Below, piece by piece: positions 1-6,969 of a stretch of DNA of 7,828 nucleotides. A model generated the notes under the pieces. It was not told the origin of the DNA, made no database searches, and saw only the letters and a program-made list of their open reading frames with translations. Position 1 is the stretch's first letter. The number at the start of each line of letters is the position of its first letter. The DNA is from Ruminococcus sp. UBA5884 (GTDB lineage: Bacteria > Bacillota > Clostridia > Oscillospirales > Ruminococcaceae): the NCBI GenBank assembly GCA_002431975.1, contig DJFA01000088.1:35909-43736 (forward strand). Reading direction: 5' to 3'. A program made the position numbers and the translations under genes.

Positions 1-807
1 CTCCGTAAAAATATATTTGACAGCATCAGCAACTGCATTTTCGCTGCATGATTTATCCGATATGAAACAGGCAGATTTCTTGACTTCATCACAGGCATTT
101 GCCGGAGCAATGCCATAATCTGCATATTCAAGCATTTCAATATCATTGTTATAGTCACCGACAGCCGCTATTCTGTATGAAGAATCAAGTCCTGCCAGTT
201 CTCTGTATTTTTTCAGAGCATATCCCTTTGAAACATTTTCAGGAAGCATTTCTATAAACATAGCTGATGAACGTACAAAATCACCTGAATTTTTATATCC
301 TGAAACATAATTCCATACTTCATCAGATTTTTCAGGATTCATTGCAAAAAGCACTTTCAGCCAGCCGCTGCATTCCATATCATCTATATCACAGTATACA
401 GGAGTTACATTGCAGACCTGTATATGTTTCTGTTCATATTCATTGTTTTTAACTACATATATTCCGTCAGCCTTTAAAATTTCACAGGCTGCAAACGGAA
501 ATCTTTCAAGTATATCTTTTATAATATCTCCTGCATTGCTTTTGAGAAATTCGCTGCGGATTATTTTTTTATTTTTGGGGTCATATATCATAGCACCATT
601 ATAGAGTATAACAGGCATATCAGGCTTTAAAATATCAAAATACGGCTTTACCGCCTGAATGGTTCTGCCGGTTGCAACTGAAAAAAGACCGCCTTTTTTC
701 CTGAATGAATTTATCGCTTCAAGGTCTGTTTCAGAGATTGTTTTGTCTTTTGTCAGCAGAGTTCCGTCAAGGTCGGTGATAAGAAGTATTTTTGAAATAT
801 CGTTCAT
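1..807 (-). CDS. Cof-type HAD-IIB family phosphatase (3' end cut by the window edge)
   Basis: Probable haloacid-dehalogenase-superfamily hydrolase of the Cof/YidA type, which dephosphorylates small phosphorylated metabolites in the cytoplasm; the substrate cannot be predicted. I translated 269 codons without a stop up to base 1. All four HAD motifs are visible: motif I DLDGT at 12-16 (nucleophile Asp12, acid/base Asp14), motif II VATGR with Thr47, motif III SKG with Lys194, and motif IV GDYNND at 217-222. The C2-type cap lies between motifs II and III. The typical 'AVADAV' terminal helix is already present near residue 260, so only a few residues should be missing. The ATG is 9 nt past the rluD stop. 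A TGAGGA Shine-Dalgarno overlaps that stop codon (about 813-819), which implies coupled translation as the last visible gene of the operon. Family assignment is firm; the role is unknown. Confidence 0.9.
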   Translation of the reverse strand, partial: MNDISKILLITDLDGTLLTKDKTISETDLEAINSFRKKGGLFSVATGRTIQAVKPYFDILKPDMPVILYNGAMIYDPKNKKIIRSEFLKSNAGDIIKDILERFPFAACEILKADGIYVVKNNEYEQKHIQVCNVTPVYCDIDDMECSGWLKVLFAMNPEKSDEVWNYVSGYKNSGDFVRSSAMFIEMLPENVSKGYALKKYRELAGLDSSYRIAAVGDYNNDIEMLEYADYGIAPANACDEVKKSACFISDKSCSENAVADAVKYIFTE

Positions 808-816
808 AAAATATCC

Positions 817-1728
817 TCATTTCTTTATAATTTCAAGTATATTCCTGAAATATTCAGGCAGTTCACTTGTAAATTCAAGATATTCTTTGGTAACAGGATG
901 TATAAAACCGATTTTTCTTGCATGAAGACACTGACCGTCAATTCCTTTGAATTGTTTTCCGTATACATCATCACCCAGAACCGGATGACCGGTATAAGCC
1001 ATATGCACTCTTATCTGATGAGTTCTTCCTGTTTCAAGAATGCATTTTATATGCGAATAATTTCTGTATTGTGCTATGACTTCATAGTGAGTGACAGCTT
1101 CTTTTGAATTTTTATATGTAACGCACATTTTTTTGCGGTCGGCACTGCTTCTTCCGACAGGAGCATTTACAGTACCTGAATTTTCTCTGAAATGACCGCA
1201 TACAACGGCTTCATATTCTCTTGTGAAGCTGTGAGCCTTTATCTGTTCAGCAAGTCCTGAATGTGCAGTATTATTTTTTGCAACTATCAGCAAACCGCTT
1301 GTATTTTTATCAATTCTGTGGACTATTCCGGGACGTATTACTCCGTTTATATCGGAAAGTCTGCCGTGACAGTGATAAAGCAGAGCGTTTACAAGAGTTC
1401 CCGTATAGTTTCCGGCTGCCGGATGAACAACCATTCCCTTAGGTTTGTTTACAACCAGCAAATCATCATCTTCATAGACGATATCAAGAGGAATATTTTC
1501 CGCTTCAGCATTAAGCTCCACAGGTTCAGGCATATCTATTGATATCAAATCTCCTGATTTAAGCTTATATGTTTTTATGATATTCTTTCCGTTTATGCTG
1601 ACATTTCCGCCTCTTACGAGAGTATCTGCCCTGTTTCTTGTAATGCCGAGTTCATCATTTGCGGCAAGCCATTTTTCAATTCTTGTTCCGGCAGCATCAT
1701 CAGTGGCTGTAATTGTTATAATACTCAT
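817..1728 (-). CDS. rluD: RluD-family 23S rRNA pseudouridine synthase
   Basis: RluA/RluD-family enzyme that converts uridines of structured RNA, most likely 23S rRNA, to pseudouridine. The 303-aa length is normal for the subfamily with an S4 domain. An N-terminal S4 RNA-binding domain (about 15-65) is followed by the catalytic domain. The HRIDKNTSGL signature at 137-146 carries the catalytic Asp140. GRTHQIRVHM at 234-243 and the GHPVLGD-VYG stretch at 247-257 are the other family hallmarks. The ATG overlaps the lspA stop as ATGA and has no strong Shine-Dalgarno, so it probably depends on ribosomes finishing lspA. The lspA-rluD pair is a common arrangement in Firmicutes. The exact target uridine cannot be read from sequence. 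In B. subtilis terms this is a YlyB-like protein, so the symbol rluD is a family-level label. Confidence 0.93.
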   Translation of the reverse strand: MSIITITATDDAAGTRIEKWLAANDELGITRNRADTLVRGGNVSINGKNIIKTYKLKSGDLISIDMPEPVELNAEAENIPLDIVYEDDDLLVVNKPKGMVVHPAAGNYTGTLVNALLYHCHGRLSDINGVIRPGIVHRIDKNTSGLLIVAKNNTAHSGLAEQIKAHSFTREYEAVVCGHFRENSGTVNAPVGRSSADRKKMCVTYKNSKEAVTHYEVIAQYRNYSHIKCILETGRTHQIRVHMAYTGHPVLGDDVYGKQFKGIDGQCLHARKIGFIHPVTKEYLEFTSELPEYFRNILEIIKK

Positions 1729-2216
1729 TTGTTTTCAGCCGTCACTTTCTTGTTTCTGCCGTCAATGAAAAGCACATATATCATAAGGAGAACTACCCCT
1801 ATGACAACGCAGCAGTCAGCAAAGTTGAAAATTGCAAAATTAAAAAGACGTATTTCAAAGTAATCAACGACTTTTCCGTTTCTGAATATGCGGTCGATTA
1901 TATTACCGATTCCTCCGCTTATTACAAGAGCAAGACTCACTGACAGAAATTTTGATTTTTTATAGTTTTTTATCATAATATAAGTGCAGGCAGCTATCAT
2001 GACAGCAGTTACAACTATCAGCATATACCGCATTCCGCTGAAACTGCCGAACACTGCACCATTATTTTCAAGATAATTGAGATTAAGAATTTCGGTACTG
2101 CCGATTTTGATAAACTGAACCGGTTCAGAACCCCTGAGATTTTCAATTGCCCATATTTTTATCAACTGGTCAGCCGAAACAAGAAATATCACGGCTGCAA
2201 ACAAAGCTATAATCAA
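1725..2216 (-). CDS. lspA: Lipoprotein signal peptidase (signal peptidase II)
   Basis: Membrane aspartic protease that cleaves the signal peptide of diacylglyceryl-modified prolipoproteins. From the chosen start it has 163 aa, normal for the family, with four hydrophobic segments near 2-15, 63-82, 91-107 and 135-151. Family motifs are DQLIK at about 16-20, NNGAVFG at about 52-58, GNIIDR with catalytic Asp108, and FNFAD with catalytic Asp134. The frame is open to a TTG at 2264, but I prefer the TTG at 2216. An AAGGAG Shine-Dalgarno lies exactly 7 nt upstream (2224-2229), the first membrane helix then starts at once as in homologues, and the 2264 codon lies in the stem of a hairpin. Residues after FNFAD are Cys-Cys, where Ser is common in the family. 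The gene follows ileS by 75 nt and overlaps rluD by 4 nt. Confidence 0.93.
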   Translation of the reverse strand: MIIALFAAVIFLVSADQLIKIWAIENLRGSEPVQFIKIGSTEILNLNYLENNGAVFGSFSGMRYMLIVVTAVMIAACTYIMIKNYKKSKFLSVSLALVISGGIGNIIDRIFRNGKVVDYFEIRLFNFAIFNFADCCVVIGVVLLMIYVLFIDGRNKKVTAENK

Positions 2217-2229
2217 ATCATAACTCCTT
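2214..2229 (-). promoter_or_regulatory. Ribosome binding site that fixes the lspA start at TTG 2216
   Basis: On the minus strand AAGGAG (2229-2224) is followed by a 7-nt spacer and TTG (2216-2214). The spacing is ideal. The only ATG here (2221-2219) is out of frame, just 2 nt from the Shine-Dalgarno, and hits a TGA after one further codon. The upstream in-frame TTG at 2264 has no such signal. Confidence 0.75.
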
Positions 2230-2239
2230 ATCTCATAAA

Positions 2240-2276
2240 TACAGCCTGCCTTGTGAAGATACAAGGCAAGTCTGTA
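2240..2276 (-). other. Hairpin in the ileS-lspA spacer
   Basis: An inverted repeat lies just after the ileS stop. The inner stem is 8 bp, perfect (TGCCTTGT at 2268-2261 with ACAAGGCA at 2254-2247), with a 6-nt loop. After a small internal loop, an outer 5-bp stem pairs TACAG (2276-2272) with CTGTA (2244-2240). It is followed by TTTATGAG rather than a run of U, so it is not a textbook intrinsic terminator. The lspA Shine-Dalgarno begins about 10 nt downstream. It could be an attenuator, an mRNA processing or stability element, or an entry-control structure. The pairing is visible; the function is inference. Confidence 0.55.
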
Positions 2277-2291
2277 AATCTGATTATTATT

Positions 2292-5078
2292 TTATCTGAC
2301 TACTGAGGCACAGCGGCTGCAAAGAGTCGGGTGTTCACAGTCAGAGCCTACTGTAACTGAATAGCCCCAGCATCTCTCGCATTTTTCGCCTTCAGCCTTT
2401 ACTACTTCAAATGAAACAGTATTGTCTTCTGCATCTGTATCCTTTACAACTGAAATTCCTGAAACGATAAGAGCAGTTTTAAGTTCATCTGTTATTTCAG
2501 AGAATTTGCTGAATGAAGCATCATCTTTGCAGTGAACAATTACATTTGCTTCAAGTGATTTGCCGATAAGCTTTTCATTACGTTTGATTTCAAGTACTTT
2601 GTTTGCTTCTTCCCTTGCATTTATGATTGTATCCCATTTTGCAGTGAAATCATCTGTAAATTCAAGACCTGATTTTTCAGGCATATCATTGAGAAATACG
2701 CTTTCAGTGTTGTCAGATGAGATATGCGGCATGAATGTCCATATTTCTTCGGCAGTATATGAGATTATCGGAGCAATAAGTCTTGTAACCGCACTGAGAA
2801 CAGTATACATTACAGTCTGGGCAGCACGTCTTGATTCTGAATTTTCGCTGTCACAGTAAAGTCTGTCCTTTGTTATGTCGATATAGAAGTTTGACATATC
2901 AGTTACATAGAAATTATGAATGCTGTGGAGAACTATATGAAAATCAAATGAATTGTATCCTTCATTAACCTTGTCAATAAGGCTGTCAAGCTTCATAAGT
3001 GCCCATTTGTCGATTTCAGGGAGCTTGTCATATGATACCATATCAGTATCAGGATTGAAGCCTGAACCGCTTGAGAGATTTCCAAGGAAAAGTCTTGAAG
3101 TATTTCTGATTTTTTTGTACATATCAGAAAGCTGTGAAAGGATATCCTTTGAGATTCTTATATCTGAATGGTAATCAGATGAAGCAACCCAGAGTCTGAG
3201 TATATCTGCACCATATTTATCAGTAATTTCATCAGGAGCAATACCATTTCCGAGTGATTTGTGCATTGTTTTTCCCTGACCGTCAACAACCCAGCCATGA
3301 GTGCATACGGCCTTGTAAGGAGCAAATCCGTTGTATACAACAGATGTAAGGAGTGATGACTGGAACCAGCCTCTGTACTGGTCAGCACCTTCAAGATAGA
3401 GGTCAGCAGGAGCAGGTTTAAGCTGTTTGTATTCATCAAGTACAGCAGTATGTGAAACGCCGCTGTCAAACCATACGTCCATAATGTCATATTCCTTTGT
3501 GAACTTGCTGCATCCGCATTCACATTTCACTGTATCAGGAATAAATTCTGATGTATCCTTAAGCCACCATGCATCTGAACCTTCAGCTCTGAAAAGGTCT
3601 GAAATAGCCTTGATTGTTTCATCATTTACAATTGGTTTCTTACAGTCAGCACAATAGATTATCGGAATTGGAACTCCCCATGTACGCTGTCTTGAAATGC
3701 ACCAGTCGCTTCTGTCACGAACCATGCCTTTAATGCGGTCTTCGCCCCATTCAGGAATCCATTTTACGCTTTCAATAGCCTTTACAGCCTCATCTTTAAA
3801 TCCGTTTACAGAGCAGAACCACTGTTCAGTAGCACGGTAGATTATAGGGCTGTTGCATCTCCAGCAGTGCGGATACTGATGGACAATCTTTTCAATTCCG
3901 AGAAGTGCATTGAGTTCATTAAGCTTTGCAGCAATGGCTTTATTGGCTTCATCGGTATTCAGTCCTTCAAATTCGCCGGCTTCAGCAGTCTGTCTGCCTT
4001 TTGCGTCAACGCATACAAGTATGCCGATATCATCATAGTTCTTGCATACTTCAAAGTCCTCAACACCATAGCCGGGAGCAGTATGAACGCAGCCTGTACC
4101 GCTTTCAAGAGTTACATGGTCGCCTATGATGACAGGTGAAATTCTGTCATAAAGAGGGTGTTTGGTCTTGATATATTCGAGGTCACTGCCCTTGAATGAG
4201 CCTGTTGTTTCATAATTTTCGATACCTACTGACTGCATTACTGATTTTACGAGTTCAGCAGCCATAACATAGTATTCACCGTTTGCCTTTACAAGAGTAT
4301 ATTCATATTCAGGGCCGAGGCATACAGCGAGGTTTCCCGGGATAGTCCATGTAGTAGTAGTCCAGATTACAAAATATACATTGTCAAGCTTGTTGTCAGT
4401 ATATGGTGAAAGTATTCCCTTATCATCTGTTACATTGAATTTTACGAATATTGAATGACATGGGTCATTTGAATATTCAATTTCAGCCTCTGCAAGAGCA
4501 GTATTGCAGTCAGGACACCAGTAAACAGGTTTAAGACCCTTGTACATATAGCCTTTTTTAGCCATAGCACCGAAAACTTCTACCTGACGTGCTTCATATT
4601 CAGGCTTGAGAGTAAGATACGGGTCATCATAGTCGCCCCAGCAGCCAAGACGCTTGAACTGAGCCATCTGGTTCTTTACATGGGTAAGAGCGAAATCCTT
4701 GCAGTATTTTCTGAGTTCAGCCGGAGGAACAGCACCGTTTTCAACGCCTGTTGACTTGAGAGCCTTCAGTTCGATAGGCAGACCGTGAGTATCCCAGCCC
4801 GGAACATACGGAGCATAGAATCCGCTCATATTTTTATATTTTACGATAAAGTCCTTGAGGCATTTGTTAAGGGCAGTACCGAGATGAATTTCGCCGTTGG
4901 CATAAGGAGGGCCGTCATGGAGTATATATGACTGTTTATTGAGATTTCTCTCAACCATCTTGTAATAAAGGCGTTTTTCTTCCCATTTTTTAAGCATATC
5001 AGGTTCTCTCTTAGGCAGATTTCCACGCATAGGGAAATCTGTTTTCGGGAGATTCAATGTATTATTGTAATCAGGCAT
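2292..5078 (-). CDS. ileS: Isoleucyl-tRNA synthetase (class Ia, bacterial type with C-terminal zinc site)
   Basis: Charges tRNA-Ile with isoleucine and edits misactivated valine. The 928-aa length fits the bacterial type I enzyme. The HIGH-type signature is HLGT at 65-68, inside PPYANGEIHLGT. The CP1 editing domain includes TTTWTIPGNLAV (about 240-251) and GTGCVHTAPGYG (about 327-338). Further family marks are WCISRQRTWGVP at 459-470 and DVWFDSG at 534-540. The second ATP-binding loop reads GKTMHKSLGN (602-611): it keeps the catalytic Lys607, but the first Lys of KMSKS is Thr604 and its first Ser is His606. The anticodon-binding domain fills about 690-840. The C-terminal zinc ribbon has CxxC pairs at 900/903 and 920/923. 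The ATG has an AAAGGAAG Shine-Dalgarno and lies 22 nt after divIVA. That gap is too short for a T-box leader. Confidence 0.98.
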   Translation of the reverse strand: MPDYNNTLNLPKTDFPMRGNLPKREPDMLKKWEEKRLYYKMVERNLNKQSYILHDGPPYANGEIHLGTALNKCLKDFIVKYKNMSGFYAPYVPGWDTHGLPIELKALKSTGVENGAVPPAELRKYCKDFALTHVKNQMAQFKRLGCWGDYDDPYLTLKPEYEARQVEVFGAMAKKGYMYKGLKPVYWCPDCNTALAEAEIEYSNDPCHSIFVKFNVTDDKGILSPYTDNKLDNVYFVIWTTTTWTIPGNLAVCLGPEYEYTLVKANGEYYVMAAELVKSVMQSVGIENYETTGSFKGSDLEYIKTKHPLYDRISPVIIGDHVTLESGTGCVHTAPGYGVEDFEVCKNYDDIGILVCVDAKGRQTAEAGEFEGLNTDEANKAIAAKLNELNALLGIEKIVHQYPHCWRCNSPIIYRATEQWFCSVNGFKDEAVKAIESVKWIPEWGEDRIKGMVRDRSDWCISRQRTWGVPIPIIYCADCKKPIVNDETIKAISDLFRAEGSDAWWLKDTSEFIPDTVKCECGCSKFTKEYDIMDVWFDSGVSHTAVLDEYKQLKPAPADLYLEGADQYRGWFQSSLLTSVVYNGFAPYKAVCTHGWVVDGQGKTMHKSLGNGIAPDEITDKYGADILRLWVASSDYHSDIRISKDILSQLSDMYKKIRNTSRLFLGNLSSGSGFNPDTDMVSYDKLPEIDKWALMKLDSLIDKVNEGYNSFDFHIVLHSIHNFYVTDMSNFYIDITKDRLYCDSENSESRRAAQTVMYTVLSAVTRLIAPIISYTAEEIWTFMPHISSDNTESVFLNDMPEKSGLEFTDDFTAKWDTIINAREEANKVLEIKRNEKLIGKSLEANVIVHCKDDASFSKFSEITDELKTALIVSGISVVKDTDAEDNTVSFEVVKAEGEKCERCWGYSVTVGSDCEHPTLCSRCASVVR

Positions 5079-5100
5079 TATAATTTCTTCCTTTGCAAAA

Positions 5101-5694
5101 TTATTTTACTTTTTCTTTACCGGAATCAGAGCCGGAATTTTCTTCTTCTTCGAGTTCTTCAGTATTGTACTGTTCGTCAGAATCGGAATCATCTTCATCG
5201 GCTTCATCATCTTCATTGTAGTCAGGCATTTCAGAAATCATTTCGAGATGGAGTTTATATATATCGAAAAGACTTTCCTTAAAGTCTGAAACTTCTTTCT
5301 GTGTATAGGCGAGGACTTCCTTTTCAGCCTCTACCTGAGCCTTGAGTTCAGCTATCTGAATTTTTGCATCTTCAGCAGCAGTTTCAACTACATTTTTGGC
5401 TTTTATTTCGGCATCGGATATAAGTTCATCAGCTTTAAGCTTTGATTCTCTTACAATTCTTCTGCCTTCCTTCTGGGCGAGGAGAAGAGCATCTTTTACA
5501 GCTTCCTCATCTTCTCTGTATTCACGTACCTTATCGGCAAGAACCTGAAGTTTTTTGTTAAGTTCTTCATTTTCCTTTACAAGTTTTTCATAATCGGAAG
5601 AAATTTCGCTGAGAAATTCGTCCACTTCTTCTTGTTTATAGCCGAAAGCAGCTTTTTCAAATCTCTGGCTGTTGATATCCTTGGAATTAATCAA
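5101..5694 (-). CDS. divIVA: DivIVA-family cell pole / septum protein
   Basis: Coiled-coil scaffold expected to gather at negatively curved membrane (division septum, poles). From the chosen start it has 197 aa. The N-terminal domain DINSQRF...FGYKQEEVDEFL (6-28) is the DivIVA hallmark. A long coiled coil rich in Glu, Lys and Ala follows (about 29-150), then a very acidic, low-complexity tail (about 157-190) with a basic end. The frame also opens at a TTG at 5700, but there the GAGG Shine-Dalgarno (5707-5704) is only 3 nt away. The TTG at 5694 is 9 nt away and gives the short lead-in before 'DI' seen in homologues. The membrane-touching Phe-Arg pair of B. subtilis DivIVA (17-18) aligns with Ala16-Phe17. 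It follows ylmH by 14 nt and precedes ileS by 22 nt. Family is certain, the start less so. Confidence 0.92.
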   Translation of the reverse strand: MINSKDINSQRFEKAAFGYKQEEVDEFLSEISSDYEKLVKENEELNKKLQVLADKVREYREDEEAVKDALLLAQKEGRRIVRESKLKADELISDAEIKAKNVVETAAEDAKIQIAELKAQVEAEKEVLAYTQKEVSDFKESLFDIYKLHLEMISEMPDYNEDDEADEDDSDSDEQYNTEELEEEENSGSDSGKEKVK

Positions 5695-5708
5695 CTTCAA
5701 TCACCTCA

Positions 5709-6473
5709 TTAAATAAATTTTTGTATAAGAATATGGAATCTGCCCTTTGAAGTAGGAGCTGAGATATTTTTAAGAATAAATTTCCCGAAGCCTCTTACTG
5801 AGAAAACATCGTTTTCCTTTAAAGTGACAGACGGTGAAAAGACAGTGACAAAATTTATATCAGCACCGTCTTTTTTTATTATCTGGACAGTTTTCTCCCT
5901 GCTTTTCCTGAGTGCGAGTGAAAGTATGCAGTCAAGACGCATTGAAGCCACTGTACCCCTGATATCCTGATATTTCTGAATTCTTTTGATAGTGCATCTG
6001 TCGGTTATTGAAGCTTTTACCCCGACTCTGCCAATTTTAGTAATTTCATTTATAAGAAAGCCGCTTACCGAATCGTATACGAATATCTGGGCAAGACCAT
6101 CTGATATAAGTATATCACCAACTTTTTCACGCTTTATACGGCACGCCATAACTGAGCCGAGAAAGTCACGGTGAGTAAGAACATCAGCTTTTCTGTAGGA
6201 AAACTGAATTATATTCAAGGGAAAATCCTCCGGTTCAGGAACATAATAAGGGGTATGAACACAAAGGATTTTCCTTTGAGCATCGTCATAGCCTCCGAAA
6301 AACAGAAAGTCATGACAATGCAGCTTCTGAAGTTCTGCATTTAAAAAGCCGGCTTGTCTTTCATCAAGGAAATCCGAATATACCGGTATACAGTTCTTTT
6401 CAGAGATTTCAAGCATATCATTAAGTTTTGCCTTCAGAAATCTGCTGTCTGAATCGTTATATAAGGACTCCAT
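5709..6473 (-). CDS. ylmH: YlmH-type RNA-binding protein with C-terminal S4 domain
   Basis: Cytoplasmic RNA-binding protein of the ylm cluster. The B. subtilis homologue has been tied to 50S-bound ribosome-associated quality control, and the older division role is inferred from position. It has 254 aa from the chosen ATG. The central block LTHRDFLGSVMACRIKREKVGDIL (about 99-122) is the family signature, and the S4 domain covers about 174-235 (RLDCIL...SREKTVQIIKKDGADINF). The frame also permits a GTG at 6488 (259 aa). Neither start has a good Shine-Dalgarno; ATG 6473 is preferred for codon type and its smaller overlap. It overlaps the end of sepF by 17 nt (32 nt with the GTG), so translation is probably coupled to sepF. 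The usual yggT/ylmG gene is missing between the two. The family call is firm. Confidence 0.92.
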   Translation of the reverse strand: MESLYNDSDSRFLKAKLNDMLEISEKNCIPVYSDFLDERQAGFLNAELQKLHCHDFLFFGGYDDAQRKILCVHTPYYVPEPEDFPLNIIQFSYRKADVLTHRDFLGSVMACRIKREKVGDILISDGLAQIFVYDSVSGFLINEITKIGRVGVKASITDRCTIKRIQKYQDIRGTVASMRLDCILSLALRKSREKTVQIIKKDGADINFVTVFSPSVTLKENDVFSVRGFGKFILKNISAPTSKGRFHILIQKFI

Positions 6474-6885
6474 TGTTTTCGAGTTCACCCACGAGGTCTT
6501 CGCCTACAAATCCTACATTATAAGGAGTTATTATATAAGTAAGGTTTGCGACAGGCTTGAGGCTTCCTCCGTTGGCATATGCAACACCGGCAAGGAAGTC
6601 AATAATTCTTCTTTTATTGTCGGCAGATGCAGTTTCGAGGTTTAAGACAACTGTTTTTTTGGCGATAAGGTGGTCGGCAATCTGTTTTGCATCTGTGAAT
6701 ACTTCAGGTTTTACGAGAACCACCTGAAGCTGAGCTGTTGACTGTATATTAACAACTTTATTTCTTTTTTCTTCATGGGATTCACGGGAGGAACTTTCCT
6801 GAGCAGCTCCTTCCTGACCAGAATTTTCATCTTCTTCAATTTCCGGAGGCATAAAAAAATCCTTGATACTATTTAAAAAACTCAT
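6457..6885 (-). CDS. sepF: Cell division protein SepF
   Basis: Membrane anchor and bundler of FtsZ filaments that acts at the septum early in division. The 142 aa have the usual three parts. A short amphipathic N-terminal helix (MSFLNSIKDFFM, 1-12) serves for membrane binding. An acidic, Ser/Glu-rich flexible linker spans about 13-42. The globular SepF (DUF552) domain spans about 50-130, with VVLNLE at 79-84, RRIIDFLAGVAYANGG at 92-107 and YIITPYNV at 117-124; the double Gly at 106-107 is the typical dimer/polymer turn. The ATG has a strong AAGGAG Shine-Dalgarno 7 nt upstream, in an AT-rich 84-nt spacer after yggS. Its 3' end overlaps ylmH. Cluster position, between yggS and divIVA, matches the family. 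Confidence 0.96.
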   Translation of the reverse strand: MSFLNSIKDFFMPPEIEEDENSGQEGAAQESSSRESHEEKRNKVVNIQSTAQLQVVLVKPEVFTDAKQIADHLIAKKTVVLNLETASADNKRRIIDFLAGVAYANGGSLKPVANLTYIITPYNVGFVGEDLVGELENNGVLI

Positions 6886-6969
6886 CTTTTTTCTCCTTTT
6901 TTCCGCACATAATAAATTTTAAATCCGGAGAATAGTACGGATATATATAACCGGATATAAAAATCGGCA

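Noticed and set aside
2214..2221. ATG-ATT-TGA mini-ORF over the lspA start
   Set aside because: Only 2 nt from the Shine-Dalgarno and two codons long; likely coincidence.
2560..2859. Plus-strand open frame of 99 codons inside ileS
   Set aside because: Antisense shadow of a clearly conserved ileS; no Shine-Dalgarno and no recognisable domain. The same applies to the other plus-strand frames.
3158..3523. 121-codon minus-strand frame inside ileS
   Set aside because: Alternate frame of ileS; its Leu/Ser/Thr-rich composition is typical of a shifted reading of this gene.
6923..6956. Inverted repeat ATCCGG/CCGGAT in the yggS-sepF spacer
   Set aside because: Only 6 bp with a 22-nt AT-rich loop and no U-run; too weak to call a terminator or operator.
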